NCBI GenBank assembly: GCA_018136815.1
Contig: CM030942.1
Span: forward strand, 1,489,797-1,553,796
Origin: Isochrysis galbana
Taxonomy: Eukaryota; Haptophyta; Isochrysidales; Isochrysidaceae
Direction: 5' to 3'
DNA length: 64,000 nucleotides
The notes beneath the pieces were generated by a model that had not been told where the DNA came from, ran no database searches, and saw nothing but the letters and a program-made list of their open reading frames with translations. Below are positions 1 through 10,837 of this stretch, one piece after another. Positions within the stretch are counted from its first letter, which is position 1; each line of letters begins with the position of its first letter. A program made the translations under genes and the position numbers.

Positions 1-1140
1 GACCGAAGAAAAAGGAACGACGGGAGGGAGGATAAAAGGGGACTGAGTGAGGGATGAGGGAGATAGGGGGGATAGGAGTAGGTTCCCAGGAGCGGGAACT
101 TCAAGGTAGCAGTAGTTTGTCGTTTGCGTTTGCATCTTCAATCTTCAACTGCTTTTATTGAGACTGCAGATTGCTGAAACCGAAGACAATGGAAAGATGG
201 GGGGAAGCGGAAAGGGGAGTGAGTGAAGGGCGAGGGGCAAGGGCATTGTCGAAGGCTTCCCAATCGTGGGTCGTGGGTAGCTTACTAGTAGCAGTAGCAG
301 TAGCCGGCATCTACAGGCTACAGGAGTTCACATTGCGGGTGGCCAGAGCTAGAGAGCGTGGCCGACGAGCGACGAGCGTCTGTTGGTGGCAAGGCTGCAA
401 CGGGAGGCCGCGTTTGTGTGCCCGGGTTGTTGCGTTGGGGGGAGCGCCCGAGCGCTCTCCATACCATGCGACACGTTCTATTCTTAGAACGTGTCTCCCC
501 TCTCGGCGCCCCGCTCTCTCCTCTTCCCTTTCTCTTCGCGCCCGCGTGCAGCTAGCTTTCAGGCGACGCCCGGCGGGCACCAGGCCCAGATGGTGTCGAC
601 GATAGGCGGCAATGCGGTCCGCCGCCGTGAGGCGGCGGGGCCGATCGAGAGAGGGTAGAGGCGGGTCGAGATCGGGAAGAGCGCCCACGCCAAGGCGAGA
701 GCTCGACGAAGGGAGAACGGTGGCGCACTCTTGTCGAGCCCATGTGAGACGCAGGGCAGCCTGCCAGCCGGTGGGAGCGAGAGCGCAAGAGAGTGGGGCG
801 ACGGCGGCGCACGTCTCCAAAAGTGGAGGCATGCGAACGAGAGGACGAGACTGCCAACACCTGATATGTCCAGGTGTTAGTGGCCAAAATCCTGGGCCAA
901 TGATGACTAATGTTCGGTCCAGGCCCCCTGCCTTGAGGTACAAAAAGGTAGGTACCGGTGGGAGAGGGCAACTCAGATACCAGTCTGGGGACCCTGCCCC
1001 CTAGGCCCATCATAACTTTAGGAAATCTCGGCTAATATACTACATACATATCAATAGTCAATAGAGGTCACACTCTTAAGGAGGGATACACGGATGTGTA
1101 GTAGATCTCCTTGCGTCCCCGTATGCACACTTCTGGGGCA
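1..1140. other. intergenic, no gene recognised
   Basis: GC-rich sequence with overlapping open frames on both strands at 171-1013, none resembling a known family and none with a consistent coding pattern. A short inverted repeat (10-bp arms, about 472-496) is the only local structure seen. The right end is probably 3' UTR of the HOP2-like gene on the minus strand. Confidence 0.5.
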
Positions 1141-2723
1141 TCAACGACGTGTGCTCTTGCCCCCAGAAATTTGACGCAAGGCGCTCACAGGGAGTAATGG
1201 AAACCTGCTCAAGTCGAAGCCGTTTTCCTCGTCCCCCTCCAAGGACCATTCATTCATCAGCTGCTTTCGCGACTTTCCTGTACGAGGAGCATGGAAGTTA
1301 TGAGCCCGCCACAAAGGTGTGAGCAAGAAGTCAAGTCCATTGTGAGTGTGAACAGCGAACTAGGGATGTCAGAATCTGGTATCGGGCAGGTCTCAATATC
1401 GGCAGGCACTGCCCCGGCTGAACACATGACATAGTGTGTGAAAGCATGACCAAGAGCAGCTGTCACCTGTCCCCTCACCGACATTAGAGAGCATCTCAAG
1501 GCAAATACTACGCCGCCTTTTCACTTCACGAAGCATCTTCGAGTACGCATCAACTGCAGCGTGAGACTCCTTCTCGGACAAAGGCTTTTCGCCCTTGGCG
1601 GAGGAGGAGCGCAAGGTCGCTAGGTCACTCTGCTTCTTCCATACACGCTCTTCGAGAGCTAACTTCTCTGCTCGGAGTTCCACAAGCGACTTCTGGTTGG
1701 AAGTAGCTTTACACGCTGCTTTCAATCGGTTCAGCTGAAAGGGAAGGGTGAGCCAGTAGGGTCGCGACGCGTAAGCGCAATAAGAAGTGGGAAAGAGTGC
1801 AGACTCTTGGGCTCAACAACTAACAACACTGGCTTGTCGATAATGGCGTCAACCCGTTTGAAGGCTCCAGCGCCTCCTCCGAAGTGATTCGATGAGCCAC
1901 GCTCTCACCTCTGCTTCGGTAGCTTGACGCTCAGCTGCAGCAGCGTCGATTTGGCGGGCGATGCTCCCAAGCTCGGCCTCGCTGGGCACATTGATGTGAT
2001 CCTGAGACAGGGCAGATCGTCTCCATTCATCGACTGCCATTGGCTCGCAAACGTGGTTCACAGCGGAAGTCGAGGGTCCGCACCTGGTTCACCCAATAGA
2101 CTTTAGCTTTGCCTGCCTCCTTCAGGTCGGCATGTCCAGTCTCGCACAGCGTGACAAGAGCCTTCTCGGCCTACATTACGGGTAGGTGGGTGGCGCGTGA
2201 GCTGAGGTATCGAGGCGCTCATCGACGAGCAAAAAATTCGGGCCCCCTTGTGCACTGCACACCCATTCACACTCTGATCTGGCTGACAGCAGATGCCAAG
2301 ATTTCGCACCTGCGCCTTGGTCATGGTCGATCGGAATTGGTCGGCAACCATCTGCGCATTCACAGGACAATTATACTGTTCCAACCAGTCCAAGACAGCA
2401 CCGGCCGACGTGCCTGCATGTGGATTTGGCACTCGGGCTGGCGGTGCTGCAGGAGCTGAGGCAGCAGCGGCTGTGCCCAAAGCCGCTACCCCTGCCGCTG
2501 GAGCTGCGGGTTCCTTTGCAGCTGGTGCTGGGGGAAGCTCGTGTTCACTCGACTTTGCAGAGGAGCTCGACTTCGAAGAGGCGGCACAAGTCTTCTGCAG
2601 TTTGGAGCTCTTAGCGACTGCACCCGATCCCGCAAAGTCATCGTCACTGAGCGCCTCCCTCACATCTGCAGAGCTGGCCTCCTGGCTCGTCCCCTCACCA
2701 CGTGGTGACTTGGGCCGTCCCAT
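1141..2723 (-). CDS. HOP2: HOP2/PSMC3IP-like homologous-pairing protein (5 exons)
   Basis: Predicted meiotic recombination factor. In the known family, HOP2 pairs with MND1 to stimulate DMC1/RAD51 strand invasion in the nucleus. I read five minus-strand exons: 2310-2723, 2084-2170, 1909-2001, 1479-1734 and 1141-1277. All junctions are GT-AG and phase-consistent, giving about 328 aa. Exon 1 encodes a Ser/Ala/Pro-rich extension of about 100 residues, then the first part of the winged-helix domain (GAVLDWLEQYNCPVNAQMV). Exon 2 completes it (KALVTLCETGHADLKEAG, KVYWVNQ, matching the family's KIYF.DQ segment). Exons 3-4 form the coiled coil, and the last exon carries the terminal KSRKQLMNEW segment, equivalent to KSKKQFFEEVG in animals. 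The ATG at 2723 is used because the longer frame opens only with GTG. The N-terminal extension is unusual, as animal HOP2 is about 217 aa. Family assignment is firm; the N-terminus is less sure. Confidence 0.85.
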
Positions 2724-3006
2724 CTTCTGACTTGCGCGTTCCACCCGTGAGGCAAGCGCGAGAGGCGTGAGAGAGCCGTGGCCTCCTGGGCGGCTCCCGT
2801 GGGGCCCGCCCACTGGTGGCGGAGGGCAGTGGAGAGAGCGCGAAGCCGCCGCTGGCTGGATGCTCTAGATAGAAAGTAAAAAGAGGCGGGCCGATCCGCA
2901 AAAGCGCGGGAAGATGGTGGGGGTTGAGAGAGGATATTGTACTCTCACCGTTGCCTTCTTCTCTGGAACTTAGGGGTGTGTAGTAGTACTACTAGGGGAA
3001 GAACAA

Positions 3007-3007
<1 letters not shown>

Positions 3008-3056
<49 letters not shown>

Positions 3057-3169
3057 GGAGAGAGGGAGAGAGGGAGAGAGGGAGAGAGGGAGAGAGGGAG
3101 AGAGGGAGAGAGGGAGAGAGGGAGAGAGGGAGAGAGGGAGAGAGGGAGAGAGGGAGAGAGGGAGAGAGC
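3008..3169. repeat. (GA)n then (GGGAGAGA)n microsatellite
   Basis: About 20 GA units grade into about 15 copies of an 8-bp GGGAGAGA unit. It reads as CT-rich on the sense strand of the HOP2-like gene, about 285 bp upstream of its ATG. Confidence 0.95.
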
Positions 3170-3504
3170 AGATGCCGCCGCGTATCCTCCCCCACAGAGG
3201 AAGAAGAAGAAGGGAGAAGAAGAAAGAAGAGGGAGGGAGGGAGGAGAGGGAGGGAGACGAGGATAGAGCCGGGTAACAAGTGGTACCCGGAGAGAGAGAG
3301 AGAGGTGTCCCTCTCTCTCATATCTTAGTCACCAGAGATGTCATTTCCTTTACTAGAGTAGTAGTAGAATGTTTTGCTCCGTGCAGAGATTTGTAGCACG
3401 AGGCAGAGAGAAGAATGCGACCGCCGCCCAATCAACGGCGTTTTCTCTCTCATTGTTGTCTCCCTCGAATTCTCAGGAGCTCAGCCGCACGCACGACTGT
3501 CCGT

Positions 3505-3506
<2 letters not shown>

Positions 3507-3537
<31 letters not shown>

Positions 3538-3570
3538 CCCCCCCCCCCCCCCCCCCACCCCCCACCCCCG
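3507..3570. repeat. (CT)n(C)n tract in TLK 5' UTR
   Basis: About 13 CT units run into an almost pure C tract of about 35 bases, 127 bp before the kinase ATG on its sense strand. It is open in frame with the kinase but would encode only Ser-Leu and Pro runs, so I treat it as 5' UTR. Confidence 0.85.
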
Positions 3571-3696
3571 GCGCGCGCGAGAGACGAGAGCGGGGGTGCG
3601 AGCTTGTGCGGAGGGAGAGCGAGACAGGGAGGCAGGCCCCAAGGACAGCAAGCGAGGGAAGGAGAGTGGGCGTGCAACCACAGCACTTTCCGTGCG

Positions 3697-5796
3697 ATGT
3701 CTTCCGCCGGCCATGTCCAGCGCTTCGAGATGCTCGAGTCGCGCATGACCGGATCAAACACTGGCTTCGCAGCGACAGTCGAGGTCGGCTTCCGCAGAGA
3801 GCCGTCAAACCCTCCGCTCAGCGCGACAGCGGAGGCGCAGCGGCCTCCCACGCCGCCAGTCCCTGGCGCTCCCACGATCGCCAAGCAGCGACGCCCCGCC
3901 GCTGCGCCAGGAAGCTCGGAGAAGCGGCAGAGACTTGAGACGCTCTCGACGCCTGACGCCACGGCTGACTCTGCTGGTGCCGGCTCAACGGCCTTCGCTT
4001 CCGGGGGAATCCGCTCATTTTTCCCGCCCAAAACCTCTGTACCCATCGAGGTGTCACCTCCTCCGGCGATAGCAACGCCAACCTTGGCAGCTGCTTCTGT
4101 GATGCCAGCGGCAAAGGTGTCACCTCAACGCGAGTCTGCACCGCGTCACGCCTCTGATGACCGCCTTGCCGCCGAGGCCCGTATGACTGCACTTGAGGCC
4201 CGCACGGTGGCACTTGAGGCCGAATTGGTAGAACGCGCGAAGGAAGCCGAGGAGCGGACGTCGCGTCTGCAAAAGGAGCTGGAGGCGGCTCGCTCGGAGG
4301 CTGATGCTGCAACTGGTGCCATGGAGGACCTCCGGAAGGAGGTGTCTGCCGTGCGTGATGAGCAGGAGGCCGAGCGCAGGGCGAATGCAGCAGCGACCGA
4401 GACGCTGCGTGATGCGCTGCGTCAGGAGGCCTTCAAGGCACGCGCTGAAGCTCGTGAACGCCTCGCGCGCGAGAGCGTCCGCCTGGGTACTCTCTCGCAG
4501 GAGGGGGGCGCTTTTAGTTCCATGTATGTTCACCGCGAGGGCAGCGCGATGATGGATATCAAGGCTCGCGAAAGAGTGTTCGAGACGCGGCGCGCTGCAC
4601 TCATGGACGAGCAGAAGGCTTTGAAGAAGCGCAAAGCGAATGCACAACGTGGCAGTGACAACGGGGTGTCTGACGAGATGGATGAAATCGATCTGCTCGA
4701 TCTCGAGGAGAGCATGCGGCTGAGACAAGCACTGCTCCAGCGTGAGGCCACTGAGCTAGCTGCTGAGAAGAAGGCTCTCGACAAGTGCGTGCAGGTGCAC
4801 GTGGCCGAGTTGCGCAGAATGCAGGACCTCGACTCGCTCCCGTCCGAAATGCGCGAGTGCCCCTCCTTCCCTCGTGGAGGCCGCGAGGTGGTTGAGCCGG
4901 CACGCGGAGGCTCGCGCATCAGTGACGGCCGCTTCGTGATTCTCGATCTCATCGCCACGGGCGGCTTCGCAGCGGTGTACCGCGCGTACGACCTCTGTCG
5001 TCAGACTCACGTGGCATGCAAGATGCACCACGTCTCGAGCGAGTGGCCTGAACGACGGAAGGAGGCCTTTGTTCGGCATGTGGAGCGAGAGTTCAAGATC
5101 ACAAATGGAGTGCAGCACCGGCGCGTTGTGGAGACCTTTGCTGCCTTTGAGATCGACGACCAAACGATTGTCACTGTGATGCCATACTGCAATGGTGGCT
5201 CGCTCGCCGATCTGCTTCGCCGGCATGGGCCCTTGGCAGAGAAGGAGGCAAAAAGCATCATTGTCCAAGTGCTGGCCGGCCTTCGTCATCTCCACACCCG
5301 GCGTGAGCCAATCATCCACTACGATCTCAAGCCTGCCAACATCCTCTTCCACGAAGGCGAAGTGCGACTCTCAGACTTTGGACTCTCCAAGCTTATGGAC
5401 CAGGCTTCGGCGCAGCGTGGTGGTGGCTCGGGAATGGAGCTCACCTCGTATGGTTCTGGTACGCACGGTTATCTCCCGCCTGAGTGTTATGAGGGTGATG
5501 CATCTCGCATTTGCCCAAAGGTGGATATCTTCTCTGCCGGTGTCGTGTGGTTCACTTCGCTCTTCTATCCACAGAAGCCCTTCTTCTCCGACGCGTCACA
5601 GCAACAAATTATGGCGATGAGCTCTCACTCCATGCGTGCAGAGACGCAGCGCTTGACGATCCCAGACACCAAGCCGGCGCTTTCCGTTGAAGCACAGATA
5701 GCCTTGCGTCGCTGCTTGGCCCCGAGGCGTGACGATCGGCCGAATGCCCAAACTTTGCTCGAGGATCCTTACTTCGCAGGCAAAGGCAAACAATAG
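3697..5796 (+). CDS. TLK: Tousled-like serine/threonine protein kinase (TLK)
   Basis: Nuclear Ser/Thr kinase. In plants and animals TLKs phosphorylate the histone chaperone ASF1 and act in S-phase chromatin assembly. The 699-aa single exon has a low-complexity N-terminus, a long coiled coil (about residues 145-370), then a kinase domain (about 408-695). Visible motifs are the ATP-binding Lys442 in VACK, HYDLKPAN with Asp543 and Lys545, and SDFG with Asp560. The HYD in place of HRD, the LTSYGSGTHGYLPPE activation segment and the KVDIFSAGVVW helix are TLK signatures. The ATG at 3697 is chosen because the open frame upstream (to 3415) passes through the CT/C tract. It is head-to-head with the HOP2-like gene. 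I see no frameshift, and catalytic residues are intact, so it should be active. Confidence 0.9.
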   Translation: MSSAGHVQRFEMLESRMTGSNTGFAATVEVGFRREPSNPPLSATAEAQRPPTPPVPGAPTIAKQRRPAAAPGSSEKRQRLETLSTPDATADSAGAGSTAFASGGIRSFFPPKTSVPIEVSPPPAIATPTLAAASVMPAAKVSPQRESAPRHASDDRLAAEARMTALEARTVALEAELVERAKEAEERTSRLQKELEAARSEADAATGAMEDLRKEVSAVRDEQEAERRANAAATETLRDALRQEAFKARAEARERLARESVRLGTLSQEGGAFSSMYVHREGSAMMDIKARERVFETRRAALMDEQKALKKRKANAQRGSDNGVSDEMDEIDLLDLEESMRLRQALLQREATELAAEKKALDKCVQVHVAELRRMQDLDSLPSEMRECPSFPRGGREVVEPARGGSRISDGRFVILDLIATGGFAAVYRAYDLCRQTHVACKMHHVSSEWPERRKEAFVRHVEREFKITNGVQHRRVVETFAAFEIDDQTIVTVMPYCNGGSLADLLRRHGPLAEKEAKSIIVQVLAGLRHLHTRREPIIHYDLKPANILFHEGEVRLSDFGLSKLMDQASAQRGGGSGMELTSYGSGTHGYLPPECYEGDASRICPKVDIFSAGVVWFTSLFYPQKPFFSDASQQQIMAMSSHSMRAETQRLTIPDTKPALSVEAQIALRRCLAPRRDDRPNAQTLLEDPYFAGKGKQ

Positions 5797-6492
5797 GTTG
5801 CCAACCATCAAGTTAGCTCGAGAAACACTCGAAAGCCCACCAGCTGGCACGCCGTTCTAGGACCTAGAGTGCATGGCTCCTAGCCTTTTTACGCCCCACC
5901 CGCGGGAGCAACCACATGGAGCGGATGCCCCGGGGATGGAGAGGTTATTTGGCGTCGTTTTATCGAAATGCAGTTGGAGTTATAGATGAGGTGGGAGATG
6001 GGTGTGTTCGTCAGTCCTGCGTGTATGGCCATATGAGAAGTGTGCGGGTCGAATGGGGAGCAGCATGCCTCGCGTGTGCGCGTTTGTGTACGCGCGCATC
6101 TTGCCGGCTGGGCTTTGGTCAAGTCGTCGGTTTGATGCATTTGATATGTCGTTCCAATAATAATAAACCGTCTGACGTCTGAAGCGATTCATGCGACGAC
6201 TAGTTACATCGGGGGGCCCATCACACTCATGGTGCTTCCTCACGGCATCGCCTTTCCCCAAACACTCACTCCCTTTACGGTTTACGCTACCCCCTTCATT
6301 CCTTTTTGCTCGAAAAACGATTGGCTTTTGTTATAGAGGCTTGCTCTCAGTCTCAGTGATGGTGTTTCGGTCCCTAGCTAGCGGTTGGGTCCACTCCTCC
6401 CTCCTCCCGTGCCGCTAGGTGGCCGGTGTTTTCCTGACGGGTCTCGATGTCGATGTGGCGGTTCGGGGCGCTTAGGGTGGTGCTTGTCGGTT
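5797..6492. other. TLK 3' flank, no gene recognised
   Basis: Contains the likely 3' UTR of the kinase, with AT-rich AATAATAATAAA near 6156-6168 as a possible polyadenylation signal. No convincing reading frame follows up to the hAT insertion. Confidence 0.5.
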
Positions 6493-6500
6493 TGTGCGGT

Positions 6501-7738
6501 CCCAGTTGCTCCGTCAGGTATCAGGTCGTCAGGTCTCGGCGACCTGATACCTGATATCAGGACCTGATATCAGGTCCTTGTATCAGGTAAGTAATGTTAT
6601 AATACACTAGTATAATAATAGTACTGTTGATTGAATAGCATTATAACTCATTCATCACGACTCCTCGGGCTCATCCACGACCATTTCCAATTCCCAAGGA
6701 AGCACATTAGACTCCCAATCACGCAACAAATCTTCTAGCAACAAGTTGGTGTGGCACCTCACAAGCCTTTCAACTGTTGTTTGACCTAGCCTATTCCTTT
6801 TTTTGGAATGGATCCAATCCTCCACAGACCATGATCGCTCGCATCCCGAAGCAGAGCAAGTGAGCGCGAGCAAACGACGAGCCGCCCATTGAAGATGAGG
6901 CCAATTGGCTAAGTAAACGTTCGCCCACTTGTACGACGCCATGGATTGTGCGCGCTTTGAAAAGGCCACCTCTTGTGTTAGGTCATGCATGCCTCCAGCA
7001 CAAGCCTCATGAAAGTCAGCGAGATCCGCTAATAGATCGGTATACGGATGTTCCACAGTTGCCAGCTGCTTGAAGCACCCCCTGAGTTGTCGCATCTCAT
7101 CACTGGAAAATTTCCTACGACAAAACTCGGGCTCCAGGCAATAGGCTGCAGTCATAACAGGGCTATGGAGATACTCCCATCTAGCCATGAAAAGTTCATG
7201 GATCTTGTGCCTCTTTGTCGCATCCAAGCCATGGATGTCGCCCTGCTTTAGATGGAGATCGATTTGGAGTAAATAGCCGTACACTTTGCCTAAGTTCGCG
7301 CCTAGCTTACCGTCGGTGATCCTCAACAATCGGTAAATAGGCTCCATGATCGCCACTGCGGTCTTGATCGTCTCACACAAACCTTCTGAGCGTACTATTG
7401 TCTTGCATTCAGCGGCCTTCCCCCGCTTGTCACGCGGCTGAGACTCCATCCATGCCGTGTAGACAGGGTCAATCACAAGTAGTTCCAAGACGCCGTGCAC
7501 GCTTTGATAGCGCATGAGCATCAGCAAGTTAGAGGCAAAGCGGGTCTCGCAAGCTCTCAACAGCTCCATCCCTCCTTGCGGTCTTGATTCGCTTGGCACA
7601 GACTCACATAGGCGCCAAAATGATTCTTTAATACTTATAATAGTACTTATAAAGGCATGACCTGATATCAGGTATCAGGATTGGTGGACCTTATATCATG
7701 ATATCAGGACCTGATATCAGGCTGACGGAGCAACTGGG
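6501..7738 (-). mobile_element. non-autonomous hAT transposon with intact ends
   Basis: A 1238-bp element flanked by a perfect 8-bp target-site duplication TGTGCGGT (6493-6500 and 7739-7746), the hallmark length for hAT. Terminal inverted repeats share a 17-bp identical core CCCAGTTGCTCCGTCAG, followed by subterminal copies of a palindromic CCTGATATCAGG motif at both ends. Inside is only the C-terminal part of a transposase, so this is an internal-deletion derivative. Its ends match the 480-bp MITE at 12625 and the broken copy at 11009. Confidence 0.92.
6655..7599 (-). pseudogene. hAT transposase, C-terminal part
   Basis: An open frame of about 314 codons with no plausible start: the first codon is GTG and the first ATG, at 7569, lies inside a conserved CETRFASNLLML segment. 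It covers the C-terminal half of a hAT transposase, including the dimerisation region (WPHLQWAARRLLALTCSASG, CERSWSVEDWIHSKKRNRL). The DDE core's first part and the BED zinc finger are missing. The remaining frame has no stop codons, suggesting a recent deletion. Stop codon at 6655-6657. Confidence 0.85.
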
Positions 7739-7746
7739 TGTGCGGT

Positions 7747-9737
7747 AGGTATGAGACGAGGGCAGCATTCACTTACCCCCATCCCTGCTACCTGTTAGCA
7801 CCTTTCCGTTGTCACCTGGAGGTTTCTCGACTCAACTCGACTCATCACACGGGACGCTTCCCGTGTCGTACCAGAGCATCAATGACATTTGGGTGATTCC
7901 TCTTACTCCTATGTCGGATCCAGAGTGTTTCCACAATGCTCTAGACGGATCCAATGGCTTGTGGCTTGTGTGTCTTTTAACTTTAGGATGGGCATTGTTT
8001 CTTGAGGGATGATCGCCGTTTACTTCGGGACTCTTCGTTATGGCTTCGTTCCGGTTGGCTGCATTCTTCTCCGGACCCGTTTCTTTGATTGTGGCGACTG
8101 TTTACGTGAGTTTTCGGAGTGTCCCTTTGTTGACTGGGCGGTTTTGTTTGTGAGTGGTGTATCATCGTGGCTTGTGTCGCCATGTAGCGCGCACGCTCCC
8201 TCTCTCATTCTCAAGACTGTGCTCTATGCCCCTCGAGACTTGCCCCACGAACAAGCATTCGCTTGTTTCGACAGTTTGAAGACATCCCCACTCACTTGCA
8301 CGCCCTCGCCGCGCCTCGCCGGCTTGTGCTATGGCGCTGAAAGCCTCCTCATCTTTGACTTTGATGCCCCGGTCCGTGGAGGTGAAGGTCATTATGATTA
8401 GTGAGAAATCCGGCCGGTATTCGTTTTCATCTTCGTGTTCAACTAAGTTTATACTTGGTTGACCCATGGGGGGGCACGAGCCGGTTCTGCCAAAATCAGC
8501 CCAAATATCCAGTAGATATATCCGGATATTTCTGCCAACCCCAAGGTGTAGAGAGTATGCTACGTGCTACTTGTAGTGGGTAGTGGTTCCATTCGCCGCG
8601 AGTGCGGTAAGAATATTAAAAGGGTTTTTTTTTCATCTTCGTGTTCGTCCCCTCCTTGGGGGGTTGCCTGTTGCCTGTATGGGTTCGCAGGACAGGAGGC
8701 ACTGGGTTAGCCTCCTAGGTGTTCGGTTGTGCATCGTGCTCGAAGGTCGTCTAGGTATGGGGCTCCCGAAGGCCCCTTCCACCTTGCGTCTCCGCGAGGC
8801 TTCTCGCCTCTGTGGTGTTGTTGTTTTTGAGATTTTTGAGAGGGCTTGTGGCTTTGAGGGTGAGAGTGTGTTTCGCTTGGCCGCCTGCGCATCATTCGTG
8901 TGATGTCTCGGCCGCGCGTGTCACGCGTGGCCGGGACGGGGTGAGTGTGTGGTGCTCCTAGTGTTTCTCTTGGATCCTGCGCTTGCGCAGAAGAGCCTGG
9001 TTGCTGGGACATGCAGCTGATGCTACTTGTCACCAGGGGAGGTTTGATGGTGGTCTGGCTGACCGGCCGGGTCTGCGCCTCGTGCTTGCGCACGAGGTCA
9101 GTGCCACGGCATTGTCGGGGCCCAGCCCGGAGGCTTTCCCTATGGGAGACTGAGCTTTGCGGCTCTGGGTGTGCATGGACTCTGCTGTGCTGGTCTTGTT
9201 GTGCTGGCATGTTGTGTGATGTTGTGGTGTGTGCTGTCTGTGTGGCTCTGTGGGGCCTCGGCTCGGGCCGTGGCTCGCGGGTAGCCTGTAGCCTGGGCTG
9301 GCATGGCCCTGGCTGGAGGTCGCTGCGGCTGCGTGGCGTCGGCCATCACTTGGTCAGCCGGCGCGGTGGGGTGGGCGGAGAGAGAGGAGGGGAGCGTGGC
9401 GCGCTCCATGACCCTATCGTTTTAACGATAGTTGGACCCTTAGAAGTTAAAATGGCTGTTTGACCGCCAACAATAGTGTCGGGACGCTGTTAGTACGTTC
9501 CGCGTTCCCATGACTCTGACTGCTAAGCGTCGTCATATTGCTAGTCAGTGGGATCGGTGTGAACGTGTAAACACTCTCCTGAGGCTTGAGGCCTGAAAAC
9601 AGTAAACACCTTCTATTTGTGTGTCGCCGCCCAAACACCAAACACAAACACCATTCCTAGAGTACATACCCTCTATTTGTACCCTCTATTTGTAAGTCCT
9701 AACTTCTCGCCTCAGCGCCCACCCTCTGATCCGCCTC
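7747..9737. other. intergenic, dispersed repeats, no gene recognised
   Basis: No frame here resembles a known protein. It holds the 42-bp dispersed repeat at 8441, an AATATTAAAAGGGTTT motif near 8608-8630 that recurs near 22673, and a hyphenated palindrome near 9414-9432 followed by a stretch that partly recurs at 51241 and 51921. The last 120 bp are probably 5' UTR of the gene at 9738. Confidence 0.5.
8441..8482 (+). repeat. 42-bp dispersed repeat, copy 1
   Basis: A 42-bp segment beginning AACTAAGTTTATACTTGGTT and ending GGGGGGGCACGAGCC. It recurs at 10593-10634 with two mismatches. Function unknown; probably part of a larger dispersed element. Confidence 0.8.
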
Positions 9738-10356
9738 ATGTCCGTCCTGCTCGCCTCGATCTCGCTGCTCTCCGCTGCCTGGACGCTGCCCAGGGCGCCA
9801 GTCACAAGGGCACAGACGCTGCGCCACGCACATATTCGTGCAGATTACATCGACGCCAATGGCAAGCTGGTCAGTCTCCCGCCAGGCGGTATTGTGCACA
9901 CAAGGCGCTCTGCGGTCACTCTCACCAGAGCCCAAAAGTCTTCCCACCTAAGGCCAACAGTCCCGCTGTGTCCTGCGCACTGCTTCATGCGAGCCTTGGT
10001 TGTACACTCATTTCGCCGCTTTATGTCCAAATGCGCTGCAGATACGATCCTCAGCATCGAGCGAGGAAGAGCGCAAGCGGGCAGTGCAAGCAGCTTTGGC
10101 TGCAGCAGATGAGAAGCTGGACAAGCTTGCACTTACAGATGAGATGCTCCGCGCGAAATCTATGGCTGAGCTCGGTGCGCCACCACCGGCGCCTGAAGTG
10201 CCACAAGTTGATGGCATCTTGTCAGTTGCACCTGCCGTTCTTGGGACTTTCGCGGTTATTCTCTTTGTCCTAAACAGCTTGGGTGTCTTCGGTGATGGTG
10301 GAGGTTCTTTGGATCAAATGGCTGATGATCTGACGGCACGCCTCTCACGATACTAG
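9738..10356 (+). CDS. small single-pass membrane protein, possible bipartite plastid-targeting signal (2 exons)
   Basis: Two exons, 9738-9869 and 10042-10356, with a 172-bp GT-AG intron in phase 0, giving 148 aa. Residues 1-15 are a hydrophobic signal-peptide-like stretch ending SAAW. This is followed by a Thr/Arg/Ala-rich, acid-poor segment, which fits the signal-plus-transit presequences of secondary plastids, where an aromatic residue follows the cleavage site. The mature part has a charged helical region (SEEERKRAVQAALAAADEK), a Pro-rich spacer, one membrane helix (about 108-127, SVAPAVLGTFAVILFVLNSL) and a short tail. I do not recognise the family. Plastid location is inference; the splice model is well supported because both frames are open only on their own exon. 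Confidence 0.6.
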
Positions 10357-10592
10357 TGGATCATGTACGTCATAACAAACGCTTCCTAGTTGGTTGTGCA
10401 TTCGACGTATGTTTACGTGATGGCATGTTGCTGCTTTGTTTCGGCCTCGCTCCATGCCTTAGATCAGTAGGTTGAAAGGCTGAGAAATGGCTACATGGAT
10501 AATAATATAATTGAGCATAAAAACATCTTAAGATTCTGGGCTACACACCTACTATACTAGGGTACTCCTCTATCTACTCTGACAATGCCCCT

Positions 10593-10634
10593 AACTAAGT
10601 TTATACTTGGTTCGCCCATGGGGGGGCACGAGCC
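10593..10634 (+). repeat. 42-bp dispersed repeat, copy 2
   Basis: Matches 8441-8482 with two mismatches, in the same orientation. Confidence 0.8.
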
Positions 10635-10837
10635 TCCACTCCTCCCCTGCCATGGGGGAGGAACCACTCATGCTCCTGGCATGCCTGATGGCTTGCCAGG
10701 AGCCCACTGCCCTGCTGACCCACTCTCTCACTGGCAGGCTCGCCTGCCTCGCGCGTCCTGGCCAGTCGTGGCCAGCCCATCGCTCCAACCCCCCTTCCCC
10801 CCCTGGTCGACAGGCAGACAGGTGCAGACTGGGGGCC

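Larger units (their letters stand above)
2724..3696. promoter_or_regulatory. shared divergent promoter region of HOP2-like gene and TLK
   Basis: About 970 bp separate the two divergent start codons (2723 on minus, 3697 on plus). The interval holds a GA-rich satellite and a CT/C tract, so each gene has a pyrimidine-rich sense-strand tract before its ATG. No TATA box is evident. Promoter function is inferred from position only. Confidence 0.4.

Noticed and set aside
171-1013. Four overlapping frames of 65-210 codons
   Set aside because: Overlapping on both strands, no domain, GC-driven absence of stops.
3415-3696. Longer N-terminus for the kinase
   Set aside because: It would translate the CT/C tract as Ser-Leu and poly-Pro; the ATG at 3697 gives a family-like start.
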